A DNA stretch of 64,000 nt. Origin: CAVZTA01 sp963778025. GTDB taxonomy: Bacteria; Chloroflexota; Limnocylindria; Limnocylindrales; CSP1-4. The stretch is taken from assembly GCA_963778025.1 (NCBI GenBank), contig CAVZTA010000005.1, positions 1-64,000 of the forward strand, written 5' to 3'. The notes under the pieces are model-generated. The model saw only the letters and a program-made list of their open reading frames with translations. It was not told the DNA's origin and did no database searches. A program made the position numbers and the translations under genes. Positions 51,384-60,450 of this stretch are shown one piece after another; the stretch's first letter is position 1; the number at the start of each line of letters is the position of its first letter.

Positions 51384-52529
51384 TTAGCGGCGCGCCGCGG
51401 CGGCGGCCCGGCGGGCGCCGACGAGCTCGTTGGCGGTCCGCACGATGTCCTGACTGATCGCCGCGGCAGGGTTCGCCAGGACGAACGGCACGCCATCGTT
51501 GTTCGACTGCACGACGAGGAGGCCATCCGACACGACGCGATGCTCCGGCACCCGGCCCAGGGCGCGCTCGAGCTGCTGCGGGTCGATGCCGCCCGGCGAG
51601 TCGGCGCGATTGACGAGGTAGCGGACCTTCGACGCCGGGTACCCGATCATCCGGAAGGCGTCGGCCATGGCGATCGTGTTGTGGATCGTCGTGCTGTCGT
51701 ACGTCACCACCTCGACGATCGTGTCCGAGGTGTCGAGGAACGCGAGGTTGAGGTCGTTGATCATCGACGGCGTGTCGATCACGACGACGGTGTAGACCCG
51801 GCGCAGCAGCGACAGGACCTTGTCGATGTCGCGCGTCGTGACCATCTCGGCCATCTCCACGCGCGGCGGCGCGAGCAGGATGTCGATGCCCGACGGGTCG
51901 CGCCACAGCACGTCGGCCAGATCGCTCTCCGCGATCCGGTCCGTCGGCAGGTCGAGGATGGACGGCGCGTCGACGGGCACCTTGAGCAGTGCCCGCAGGT
52001 CGCCGAACTGGAGACTGCCGTCGATGAGGACGGTCCGCTCGCCGCTCTGGCCGAGGGCGACCGCGAGGTTGAAGGCGATGGTCGTCTTGCCGACCCCGCC
52101 CTTCGGTGCGAACACGCTGATGACGCGCGCGCTGCCGACGGTGTCGTTCGCCTGCGCCGACTTGTGGACGTTCTGGAGCCGGGTGATCAGGTCGAACCCG
52201 GAGAACGGCATCATCAGGACGCCGTGGATGCCCCGTCCGGCATCCGCGACGACGGGCTGCTGTGGGACGGTCAGCACGATCACCGGGACGCTGAGGCCGG
52301 CGGCATGGATGTTCTCGACGACCGTCATCCCCTTGACCCGTCCCTGGAGCAGGGCGTCGACGATCACGACATCGGGCCGCAGCTCCGAGATGAGGTTGAC
52401 GACCTTGCTGCCGTCGGTCACCACGTCGAGGAGCTTGATCGTGCTCTGGGCGTTCAGCAGACCCCGGATGTAGGAGGTGACTTGCTGGACATCCTCGACG
52501 ACGAGGAGGCGGATCTGGTCCGATGACAC
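51384..52529 (-). CDS. TadZ/CpaE-like receiver-ParA ATPase 2
   Basis: 381 aa. The receiver (residues 6-120) keeps VVED and an Asp in VVIVDALLQG but reads LMMPFSG where the conserved Lys should be, so it is probably not phosphorylated in the usual way. The ATPase has a canonical ParA Walker A, FAPKGGVGKTTIAFNLAVALG, unlike copy 1 which ends GTTT; then LIDGSLQFGDLRALLK and VVVIDTPSMINDL. It probably positions a membrane machine such as Flp pili. GTG 52529 lies 6 nt after TACGCT. It precedes murI on the same strand. Confidence 0.85.
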   Translation of the reverse strand: MSSDQIRLLVVEDVQQVTSYIRGLLNAQSTIKLLDVVTDGSKVVNLISELRPDVVIVDALLQGRVKGMTVVENIHAAGLSVPVIVLTVPQQPVVADAGRGIHGVLMMPFSGFDLITRLQNVHKSAQANDTVGSARVISVFAPKGGVGKTTIAFNLAVALGQSGERTVLIDGSLQFGDLRALLKVPVDAPSILDLPTDRIAESDLADVLWRDPSGIDILLAPPRVEMAEMVTTRDIDKVLSLLRRVYTVVVIDTPSMINDLNLAFLDTSDTIVEVVTYDSTTIHNTIAMADAFRMIGYPASKVRYLVNRADSPGGIDPQQLERALGRVPEHRVVSDGLLVVQSNNDGVPFVLANPAAAISQDIVRTANELVGARRAAAAARR

Positions 52530-52535
52530 GAGCCG

Positions 52536-52541
52536 AGCGTA
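52536..52541 (-). promoter_or_regulatory. -10 box of tadZ2
   Basis: TACGCT ends 6 nt before the tadZ2 GTG. Confidence 0.45.
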
Positions 52542-52590
52542 CCACGGGGTCTCAGCCCGACCGGCTCCCCGATGGTCCCGCCGGCGAGCC

Positions 52591-53376
52591 CTACGCCTTG
52601 CGGGCGACGAGCACGGCGCGCTCGCTGACCGGCGTCAGCCGCTCCAGGTCATAGCCGCCCGCGAGCGTCTCGATCTCGAGGCCGGCCTCGGTCGCCATCG
52701 CCCGAAGCTCGTCCGTCCCGACGAGCCGCAGCCGGTCCTCGCGGATCCATCGGACGGGTGGCTCGCCCGGTCGGCCCTCGTCGAACAACGACGTCAATCG
52801 GACCACGCCCGTCGCGTGCTCGTGGAGCGCGGCGCCGGTCTTCGTCACGTGCAGCCCGGTCTCGGGGTCGACCCTGATCCATTCGAGCATCAGCTGGCCG
52901 TCGAACCGCGCGAGGTCGTCGCCGTCGGGCAGCCATGCGTCGACGACGACCAGCCCGCCATCGGTGACGTGCCGGGCGAGGGTCGCCAGCGCGGCGGCCT
53001 GCTCCGCGCGGTCGCGAAGGAGGAACAGCGAGTTCAAGGCGATGAACGCGAGCCGGTACGAGCCGGCATCGAGGAGCGTGAGACCGCGCAGGTCCGCCTC
53101 CACCCAGCGGAGCCGGCGGGCCACCGATGGGCCGCGTTCGTCCGCGGCCGTTCGGGCGCGGTCCAGCATCGCCGGGTCGAGGTCGACGCCCGTGACGTCG
53201 TAGCCGGCTTCCGCGAGCGGCACGGCGAGGCGCCCGGAGCCCGTGGCGAGCTCGAGGATCGGCCCGCCGACGCGCCCGGCGAGGGCGAGGTACAGGTCGA
53301 GGTCGCCCGGGTCGTCGAGCAGGTCGAGGTCGTAGAGCCGCGCAAGGGCTCGCGCGCGGGCCTCCGGGTCGTGCAT
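52591..53376 (-). CDS. SAM-dependent methyltransferase
   Basis: 261-aa class I methyltransferase. Motif I ILELATGSGRLAVPLAEAGY; VTGVDLDPAMLDRAR; acidic loop RWVEADLRGLTLL; FIALNSLFLL; then a C-terminal strand region (ISxx-like TSLFDEGRPGEPPVRWIRED) as in the type-25/Methyltransf_23 group that acts on small polar substrates. Substrate unknown. The ATG at 53376 lies 9 nt after TACGCT; the maximal frame starts earlier but would overlap the agmatinase gene's end and become Arg-rich. It is on the same strand, downstream of the agmatinase-like gene. Confidence 0.85.
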   Translation of the reverse strand: MHDPEARARALARLYDLDLLDDPGDLDLYLALAGRVGGPILELATGSGRLAVPLAEAGYDVTGVDLDPAMLDRARTAADERGPSVARRLRWVEADLRGLTLLDAGSYRLAFIALNSLFLLRDRAEQAAALATLARHVTDGGLVVVDAWLPDGDDLARFDGQLMLEWIRVDPETGLHVTKTGAALHEHATGVVRLTSLFDEGRPGEPPVRWIREDRLRLVGTDELRAMATEAGLEIETLAGGYDLERLTPVSERAVLVARKA

Positions 53377-53385
53377 CGGTCGGCG

Positions 53386-53391
53386 AGCGTA
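53386..53391 (-). promoter_or_regulatory. -10 box of the methyltransferase at 52591-53376
   Basis: TACGCT ends 9 nt before the ATG, in the 37-nt gap to the agmatinase-like gene. Confidence 0.4.
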
Positions 53392-53413
53392 CGCGAGGGC
53401 GAGGTGGCTGAGC

Positions 53414-54508
53414 TCAGCCCGCGCCGGTGAACCGGATCGTCGACCCGCCGAGCTTCTTCGCGGCAAGCGCGCTGATGGCTTCGAGCACCGCCCGGTTGGC
53501 GGCCATCGCGGTCGTCTCGGCGTGGTCGTACGGCGGCGAGACCTCGACGACGTCCATGCCGGCGAGCTCGACGGCGCCGACGATGCGCCGGATCGCCCGA
53601 AGCACCTCACGGGTCAGCATGCCACCCGGCTCGGGTGTCCCGGTCCCGGGGGCCAGGCCGGGGTCGATGACGTCGATGTCGAGCGAGATGTAGATCGCAT
53701 CGGGGCCGTCGAGCGCCTCGGCGATCGCCTCGTCGATGACCGCCTCGGCACCGCGCTCCTCGATCTCGCGCATGAAGTGCCAGCGCATGCCCTGCTGCTG
53801 CATCCACGCGAAGGTCTCCGGGCCGGGCCAGTAGCCACGCAGCCCGACCTGCACGAAGTTGCGCCCGGCGACCGCCCCCGATTCGATGAGCCGCCGCATC
53901 GGCGTCCCGTGGCCGGCCAGCTGCCCCCAGTCCTCGTTGGCGGTGTCGGCGTGCGCGTCGAAGTGGACGATGCCGATGCTCCGTGGGGCGCGGACCTCGG
54001 CGACGGCACTCGCCGACGGCCACGTGATGGAGTGGTCGCCGCCGAGCACGAACGGGATCGCGCCCGTCGCCGCGACCTCGCGCACCTTGCGGAAGATCAT
54101 CGCGTGGCCCCGCTCGAGGCGGGCGGGCACGATGTTGGCGTCGCCGGCATCGACGACGGTGAGGACGTCGAGCGGGCGCAGGCCGGTGGGGCCGTCCTCG
54201 CCCGGCAGCTGGAGGCTGTGGAGCGACCCGGTCGCGTAGTTCGCCTCCCGGATGGCGCGCGGGCCGAAGCGGGCGCCGGAACGGTGGCTGACGGCGTCGT
54301 CGAACGGCGCCCCGACGATGGCCGCGTCAGCACCGCGTGCCGCGATCTCGGCAGGGTCCTCGATCCAGGGCAGCTTCTGGAACGAGACCGGGCCGACGTA
54401 CGAGGGCAGGTCGTGGCTCTCGAAGACTTCGAGCGACGCATCGAGCCAGCCGTTCGCTCGTCCGAAGTCGGGCGCGCCGGGCACGGGGCGGGACGGGTGG
54501 TCGGTCAC
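53414..54508 (-). CDS. Agmatinase-like ureohydrolase
   Basis: 364-aa Mn2+-dependent ureohydrolase (arginase/agmatinase fold). Ligands: PFVLGGDHSITWP, GIVHFDAHADTANED, YISLDIDVIDPGLAPGTGTPEPGG. The family splits agmatine, guanidinobutyrate, guanidinopropionate or similar compounds; the exact substrate cannot be told from motifs. Start GTG 54508 with GGAG 8 nt upstream. The M20 amidohydrolase upstream on the same strand may act in the same degradative route. The N-terminal about 45 residues extend past the usual start. Confidence 0.88.
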   Translation of the reverse strand: MTDHPSRPVPGAPDFGRANGWLDASLEVFESHDLPSYVGPVSFQKLPWIEDPAEIAARGADAAIVGAPFDDAVSHRSGARFGPRAIREANYATGSLHSLQLPGEDGPTGLRPLDVLTVVDAGDANIVPARLERGHAMIFRKVREVAATGAIPFVLGGDHSITWPSASAVAEVRAPRSIGIVHFDAHADTANEDWGQLAGHGTPMRRLIESGAVAGRNFVQVGLRGYWPGPETFAWMQQQGMRWHFMREIEERGAEAVIDEAIAEALDGPDAIYISLDIDVIDPGLAPGTGTPEPGGMLTREVLRAIRRIVGAVELAGMDVVEVSPPYDHAETTAMAANRAVLEAISALAAKKLGGSTIRFTGAG

Positions 54509-54696
54509 GCGGGCATCTCCGGAGCCGGCCTCGAGGGGTGATCCGCGAGCTGCTTCGCCGGCTCAGCGGGGCGCCGCCGGTTCGCATCGGACGTCCAGCG
54601 GGGCGCGCCACGACCGATGCTAGCAGAGGCCTCCGACGAGGCAGTCGGCCACGGCGATGCGCGCGCGGCAGGTCGTGACGCGGGCGGACGCCGTGG

Positions 54697-55910
54697 CTAG
54701 CCGCCTGCGGGCCGGCCCGGAACTCGGCCCAGGCGGCCTCGACGAGCGACGGGTCCGTCAGGAGATCGACGGCCGTCTCGGCGATGAGCGTGGCCGCGAG
54801 GAGCATCACCTCGTCGCCGCGGGGCGAGGCGGCCGCTTCGCGGAAGGCGATCGAGTGGCCCGCCGTGGGACCGTCCGTGATCGAGAGGTCGGGGTGGATG
54901 GTGGGCACCGTCCAGCTGACGTTCGCCATGTCCGTCGAGCCCGAGTTCTCGTCCGGCCCCTCGTCCCTGACACCGTGCGCCTCGGCGTTCGCGACCCAGC
55001 GCGTCTCCAGCGTCCGGTTCTGCTTCATCGTCGTGGCAAGGCCCGCGAACGTGATCTCGACCTGGCAGTCGGCGGCGAGTGCCGCGGCCTCGCACAGCTG
55101 ACGGAAGCGCGCCTTCATCACCTCGTAGTAGGCCTGATCGGCGCTGCGGATCATGAACCACGCCTTCGTCCGCTCGGGGATGATGTTCGCGGCGGTGCCG
55201 CCTTCCTGGATGATCCCGTGGACGCGCGTGTGCGTCGGCAGCTGCTGGCGCCACAGCCCGACCGAGACGAACAGCGCGATCATCGCGTCGAGCGCGTTCC
55301 GGCCCTTCCACGGATCGGACGCGGCGTGCGCCTGCAGTCCCGTGAACACGATCGAGACGTCCTCGGACGCGAGCGGCTGGCTCTCGACGTGATCGCGGTC
55401 GCAGGGGTGGAAGAGGAGCGCGGCATCGAGGCCGTCCATCAGCCCTTCCTCGATCATGATCGCCTTGCCGCTCCCCCGCTCCTCCGCGGGCGTGCCCAGG
55501 AACACGATCTCGCCGGCCCACAGGTCGCGTGTGTCGGCGAGCGCGAGCGCCGAGCCGACGCCCTGGGCGGCCATCGTGTTGTGACCGCAGCCATGCCCCA
55601 GGCCGGGCAGCGCGTCGTATTCGGCGAGGAGGCCGATGCGTGGTCCGTCCGGTCCCAGGCCGCCGGTGAGCCGGCCACGGATGGCCGTCGGCAGGCTGCC
55701 CGCCGGATGCTCGACCTCGAAGCCTGCCGCGCGGATCGCGTCGGCGACGCGCTGGGCGGCGTGGTGCTCCTCGAAGGCGGGCTCGGGATCGGCATGGATG
55801 GCGTGGGACAGGGCGATGAGCTGGTCCCGATGCGCCTCGACGGCCTCGCCCACCCGACGCTTGAAGTCGGCCGGATCGACGGCGTGGGCACGGTCGGTGG
55901 TCTGGGTCAC
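54697..55910 (-). CDS. M20D-like amidohydrolase (end uncertain)
   Basis: About 404 aa. PM20D2/AbgB-like amidohydrolase: LIALSHAIHADPEPAFEEHHAA, GLLAEYDALPGLGHGCGHNTMAA (metal Cys/His pair), IVFLGTPAEERGSGKAIMIEEG, SIVFTGLQAHAASDPWKGRNALDAM, TIHPDLSITDGPTAGHS. It cleaves N-acyl amino acids, dipeptides or aminoacyl amides. GTG 55910 has GAGG 5 nt upstream. The frame stays open through 54327, deep into the agmatinase gene; family similarity stops near AWAEFRAG (about 54715). The likely true stop, TAG at 54697, needs one missing base restored. The 54509-54696 stretch has no other feature. Confidence 0.82.
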
Positions 55911-56001
55911 GGATGCCTCGAGGTGCGGCGAAAGGGTGGTGCGCGGTCGGCGATGGGCGGGCGCCGGTCGCGAACCGTAGCGCAGCGACGAGCGGGACGC
56001 G

Positions 56002-56376
56002 TCAGCGTTCCACGGACAACGTGAGCTCCGCGACCACGACCAGGGCGACGACGAACAGCACGAACGGCCACTGGAAGATCCCCTGGACCCGGAGGACGAC
56101 GATCAGCGCGACGATGAGCGCGACCCAGCCGCCGCGTCTTGCGGCCCGGAGCCAGTCGCCCCGGTACGCGATCCGGCGATGGCGTCCGAACACGATCAGC
56201 CAGAACACCGGGATGGCCGTGAGCCCGAACGCGAGCCCCATCAGCAGCCCCCCGACGTAGCCCGCGGTCCGGTCGGCGATCGGGTCGCGGGTCGTGACGA
56301 TCAGCGCGACCAGGAGCCAGACCACGATCGCGGCCACGAACACCCCGATGTTCGCCAGCCGGTCGCGCGCCTCCAC
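56002..56376 (-). CDS. Small membrane protein (124 aa)
   Basis: Four hydrophobic segments: IGVFVAAIVVWLLVALIV, GYVGGLLMGLAFGLTAIPVFWLIVF, GGWVALIVALIVVLRVQGI and WPFVLFVVALVVVAELTL, with short basic loops (GRHRRIAYRGDWLRAARR). It has no recognisable family motif. It lies between the M20D-like gene and the HAD gene on the same strand, separated by short gaps. Length, clean frame and topology support a real gene. Confidence 0.65.
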   Translation of the reverse strand: MEARDRLANIGVFVAAIVVWLLVALIVTTRDPIADRTAGYVGGLLMGLAFGLTAIPVFWLIVFGRHRRIAYRGDWLRAARRGGWVALIVALIVVLRVQGIFQWPFVLFVVALVVVAELTLSVER

Positions 56377-56387
56377 GGGTCGGCAGT

Positions 56388-57212
56388 CTATCGGCTGGTC
56401 GACGCCCCGCTGCGCCTCCTCGCCAGGGCGGCCGGCAGTTCGTCGAGGCGCCCGAGCTCGAGATCCGGGGTCACCGACCCATCGCGGTCGCTGCCCGGCA
56501 GCGGCGAGTCGTGCGGCCGCGCATCGAGGTAGCAGGCACGCCAGCCGACGGCCTTGGCGCCCACGACGTCGGCCGCCCAGTCATCGCCGACGTGGAGGAC
56601 CCGGTCCGGCGCCGGGCTGCCGAGTGCCTCCAGGGCCGCGGCGAAGATCGCCGGATGCGGCTTGATCGTGCCCACCCGCTGCGACACCACGATCGCCGTG
56701 AGGTGCGGCAGCCAGCCGGCCGCCTCCGCGTACCGGTCCACGGTCGCCGCGAGCGGCCAGTTGGACAGGATCGCCAGCCGATGGTCGCGCGCGAGCCCGG
56801 CGAGCACGTCGGTGACCCCGGCTGACACGGGCATCGCCTCGACGAACGCGTCGCTGTACGTCGTGACGCCCCACGCGATCTCCTCGGGGGTGCTGTGACG
56901 CTCGGCCACCGCCTGGTCCCAGGCGACGTCGTCGGGCGGGGCGGCGATCCCGCGAAGGCGCGCCAGGACGCGGACGAGCCGCTCGGCGATGTCCACCTCG
57001 CGGAAGCGCGGCACCTCCTCGCGGAACTGACGCTCGCGCTCCTCCGCCCAGACGGCAAGGAAGTCCTCCAGCCGGAACGGCCCGAGGCGCGCCGCGAGGC
57101 GTTCCCCGGTCACCTCGACGACCCGCCGCAACGAGGCGCGATCCACGGGGAGCAGCGTGTTCCCGAAGTCGAACGTGATCGCGTCGAGCTCGAGCGACGC
57201 CGACGGACTCAC
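56388..57212 (-). CDS. HAD-superfamily hydrolase
   Basis: 274 aa from GTG 57212, which overlaps the uvrD-like stop (GTGA). Motif I AITFDFGNTLLPV (nucleophile Asp), motif II AILSNWP, motif III Lys in GTIKPHPAIFAAAL, motif IV VLHVGDDWAADVVGAKAVG. This is the haloacid dehalogenase-type phosphatase subfamily I with an alpha-helical cap between motifs I and II. Substrate unknown. An upstream ATG exists but lies inside the helicase gene. The stop is just before the small membrane protein. Confidence 0.87.
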   Translation of the reverse strand: MSPSASLELDAITFDFGNTLLPVDRASLRRVVEVTGERLAARLGPFRLEDFLAVWAEERERQFREEVPRFREVDIAERLVRVLARLRGIAAPPDDVAWDQAVAERHSTPEEIAWGVTTYSDAFVEAMPVSAGVTDVLAGLARDHRLAILSNWPLAATVDRYAEAAGWLPHLTAIVVSQRVGTIKPHPAIFAAALEALGSPAPDRVLHVGDDWAADVVGAKAVGWRACYLDARPHDSPLPGSDRDGSVTPDLELGRLDELPAALARRRSGASTSR

Positions 57213-60200
57213 CCCCGGACGGCGCTCGATGGACAGATCGCCCGGAACGGACAGTAGCTGCACGCGAGCGGATCCGGCCGGGCCGCGAAGTCGCGCGCCC
57301 GGATGCCCGTGGCCGCCTCGCCGATCCGCGCACGGGCCTTCATCAATCGCTTGCGGTCGACCGGCACCGAGCCGACCAGCCCCGAATCGAGGAAGTGCAG
57401 CGCGACGACGTCCGGGAGGCGCCCGGTCTGCGCCTCGTACGCCATCGCGTAGATCTGGAGCTGCAGGGACTCGCGCGCCCGCTGGCGCGCCCGGACCGGA
57501 TCGCGCACGTCGGACGACTTGTAATCGGTGATCGTCACCCGCTCCGGGTACAGGCCGGGCAGCACGTCGCTCACGACATCGGCATGAGGATCCGCCGCGG
57601 CGTCGTCGGGTCGGGTCGCCGCGGCGACCGGCGCCTCCACGCGCTCGATGTCGACGCGATCCCAGCGACCCCGCACCCGATCACCATCGAGCAGGAACGA
57701 GAACTCGCGCTCGACGTACGCGGGGATGACGGCACCCGGACGCAGCTGCTCCTCGCGGAACTGGCGCAGCGCCTTCCGGCCGGCGTCCAGACGCGCCTCC
57801 TCATGCTCGCGCGACAGGAACCCCTCGCTCGTCCAGGCCCGCGCGAACGCCTCGAACAGCTGCTCCTCGGTCATCACGTCGCCACGCGCGTGGCGCTTGT
57901 GGAACTCCTGGACCGCCGCGTGGAGCGCCGCGCCATAGATGATCGAGTGATGCGGCGCGAGCGGGACCCGCAGCACGTGCCCGAACTTGTACTTCAGGGG
58001 GCACGTGAGGTAGTCGTCGACCGCGTAGAACGACAGCGTCAGGGGCTCATCCGACGGCGGCCGCGCCGCCGGAGCCGCCGCGGGCGTGGTCGCGAACGCC
58101 GCGAGCCGTTCCAGCGGGGCCGCTGACCGCGCACCCAGCCCCGCCGCGCCGCTGGCGACGGGCAGGTCGAGCGCCTCGAGCACGAACGGTGACACCCGAC
58201 GCGCGCGCTGCCCGCCGTAGTCCGCCGCGTGGGTCAGGACGAGCTCGTCGCGGGCACGCGTCATGCCGACATAGAACAGGCGCCGCTCCTCCTGCATGCG
58301 GTAGTCGCCCTCCGGCAGCAGCTCCCGTACCAGCGCGACCGGGAACCCCAACGCCTCGCGGCGCTCGGCCGCCGGGAACCGTCCGGCGACCAGGCCGGGC
58401 AGATACACGACCGGGAACTCGAGGCCCTTCGCCTTGTGGACCGTCATCACCGCGACGGCGTCCGCCTCGGGGTCGATGTCCGCCGTGGGCGGATCGTCGC
58501 CCGCGGCGATGAGCGTCTGGAGGTGCCGCGCAAGGAAGATCGCGCGGTCGTCGGCGAGGAGCGAGCTCTGGAGTCGCACGATGTCGAAGAAGCGGGCGAT
58601 GTTCGACAGCGCCTCGTCGGCATGGACCGAGTCCTCCGCGGCGAGCCGGCCGAGCTGTCCGGTCTCGCGGAGGAAGGCGTAGAGCACCTCGCCGGCCGGC
58701 CGCTCGTGGGCCAGCCCTGCGTACCGCTGCAGATCGGCGACCAGGCGCGCGGCGGCGGTCCGGGTCGCCGGTTCGAGTCGCAGGATGCCGGGTTGCCGGC
58801 CCAGCTCCTCGAGCACCTCGTACACCGACCGGTTGCGCCGCCGTGCCATGTTCACGATCGACGTCAGGTCCTCGCCGCCCAGGCCGTACACGTCCGACGC
58901 CGCGAGCCCGTAGACATCGACCGACGACGACAGGTCGGCGATCGCGCGCAGGAACGCGAGGAGCAGCTTGACCTCGGGGCGGGCATACAGGCCGCTCGTG
59001 CCCGAGAAGCGCCAGGGGATCCCGGCCACGTTCAGGGAACGGAGCACCGCGTCGGCGGCCGCGTTGGAGCGGACCAGGACCGCGACGTCGCGTGGCCGCA
59101 CGCCGTCGCCGATGCGACGCCCGACGTCCGCGGCGATCCAGTCGGCCTCCTCGGAGCCCGTCGCGAAGGCCTCGTGGCGCACCGGTGGCGACTCGGGAAC
59201 GAGCCGCTCGGGCACCAGCCGCTTGACCACGCCCGCGCGGACCTCGAGCCGGTCCGGGTCGTTGTGGCGGACGAGCCGGTACGACGCGTCCAGGATCGGC
59301 GGCAGCGACCGATAGTTGCGGCGCAGGACCACGACCCGCGCATTCCGATAGCGCTCGCGGAACTCGAGGATGTTGCTGATCGCCGCGCCGCGGAACTTGT
59401 AGATCGACTGGTCGTCGTCGCCCACGACGGTGACGTTCCGATGCCGTTCCGCGAGCAGCGCGACGAGCTCCGCCTGGGCCCTGTTCGTGTCCTGGAACTC
59501 GTCGACGAGGATGTACCGGAACCGCTGCTGGATCGCCTCGCGCACGGCGGGCGACTCGCGCACGAGCTTGAGCGCCAGTGCGACCTGGTCGCCGAAGTCG
59601 ATGCAGCCGTTCGCCCCCAGGAGCGCCTGGTAGCGCTCGAACGCGCGAGCGAGCTCGAGTTGCCGCCGCGCCTCCTCGGCGAGCGCGTCGGCGGCATCCC
59701 GGTCGCCATCGGTGGCATCGGCGCCGGGCGCCTCGAGCGCCGCCGCCGCCCGCTCCGCCTCGGCGACGAGCTGCTGCGCGTGGGCCAGGTACGCCGCCGG
59801 CGACACGTCCTCGTCCTTGGCGCGCGAGAACAGCGTCGCGAGCGCATCCAGGAAGCGGGTGGGGTCGCCGAGCGGCCGGTACTCGTCGAGCTCGAAGTCG
59901 AACAGGTGCTCGCGCAGGAACACGACCGTCTCCGGGCGTGACAGGACCCGCACATCGGGTGGCAGGCCCAGCTCGAACGCGAACTCGCGGATGAGCCGGT
60001 CCCCGAACGCGTGGAACGTGGCGATCGCGGCGTCGTTGTGGCCGTACGGGACGAGCTGATCGACCCGGACCTGCATCTCGTCCGCAGCCTGGTCCGTGAA
60101 CGTGAGCGCCAGGATCTCCGACGGCTTCGCCCGCTTGGTGGCGATCAGCCACGCGATCCGTCGCGTGATCACCTGGGTCTTGCCGGTCCCGGCGCCCGCG

Positions 60201-60427
60201 ACGACGAGCAACGGGCCCTCGGCGTGAGTCACCGCCCGGCGCTGCTCCGGGTTCAGCCCGGCCAGGAGCTGGTCGGTGCCCGACCCGTCCTCGGTGGACG
60301 AGGCCGGAGCGTCGGTGGCGCCCCAGACGGGGATCTGGATGAGCGGCGAAGGATCGCGGCGGGTGGCGACGCGCCTCATCCGGGGCGGATCAGCGGGCGG
60401 GACGGGGGCTTCGATGCGAGGGGGCAT
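57209..60427 (-). CDS. UvrD-type helicase with C-terminal AddB-like nuclease
   Basis: 1072 aa. Superfamily 1A helicase: LNPEQRRAVTHAEGPLLVVAGAGTGKTQVITRRIA (Q motif and Walker A), ILALTFTDQAADEM, FRYILVDEFQDTN, VVGDDDQSIYKFRGA, VLRRNYRS, AVAVMTVHKAKGLEFPVVYLP, RLFYVGMTRARDELVL. The C-terminal 300 residues are a PD-(D/E)XK nuclease with DYKSSDV and Cys at TCPLK and CSYCPFRAICP, the four-cysteine [4Fe-4S] pattern of AddB-type nucleases. Probably end resection or repair. GTGA overlap with the HAD gene. CAGGCT 6 nt before the ATG is a weak -10. Confidence 0.92.
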   Translation of the reverse strand: MPPRIEAPVPPADPPRMRRVATRRDPSPLIQIPVWGATDAPASSTEDGSGTDQLLAGLNPEQRRAVTHAEGPLLVVAGAGTGKTQVITRRIAWLIATKRAKPSEILALTFTDQAADEMQVRVDQLVPYGHNDAAIATFHAFGDRLIREFAFELGLPPDVRVLSRPETVVFLREHLFDFELDEYRPLGDPTRFLDALATLFSRAKDEDVSPAAYLAHAQQLVAEAERAAAALEAPGADATDGDRDAADALAEEARRQLELARAFERYQALLGANGCIDFGDQVALALKLVRESPAVREAIQQRFRYILVDEFQDTNRAQAELVALLAERHRNVTVVGDDDQSIYKFRGAAISNILEFRERYRNARVVVLRRNYRSLPPILDASYRLVRHNDPDRLEVRAGVVKRLVPERLVPESPPVRHEAFATGSEEADWIAADVGRRIGDGVRPRDVAVLVRSNAAADAVLRSLNVAGIPWRFSGTSGLYARPEVKLLLAFLRAIADLSSSVDVYGLAASDVYGLGGEDLTSIVNMARRRNRSVYEVLEELGRQPGILRLEPATRTAAARLVADLQRYAGLAHERPAGEVLYAFLRETGQLGRLAAEDSVHADEALSNIARFFDIVRLQSSLLADDRAIFLARHLQTLIAAGDDPPTADIDPEADAVAVMTVHKAKGLEFPVVYLPGLVAGRFPAAERREALGFPVALVRELLPEGDYRMQEERRLFYVGMTRARDELVLTHAADYGGQRARRVSPFVLEALDLPVASGAAGLGARSAAPLERLAAFATTPAAAPAARPPSDEPLTLSFYAVDDYLTCPLKYKFGHVLRVPLAPHHSIIYGAALHAAVQEFHKRHARGDVMTEEQLFEAFARAWTSEGFLSREHEEARLDAGRKALRQFREEQLRPGAVIPAYVEREFSFLLDGDRVRGRWDRVDIERVEAPVAAATRPDDAAADPHADVVSDVLPGLYPERVTITDYKSSDVRDPVRARQRARESLQLQIYAMAYEAQTGRLPDVVALHFLDSGLVGSVPVDRKRLMKARARIGEAATGIRARDFAARPDPLACSYCPFRAICPSSAVRG

Positions 60428-60450
60428 GCGGGCAGCCTGACCGCGGGTCG

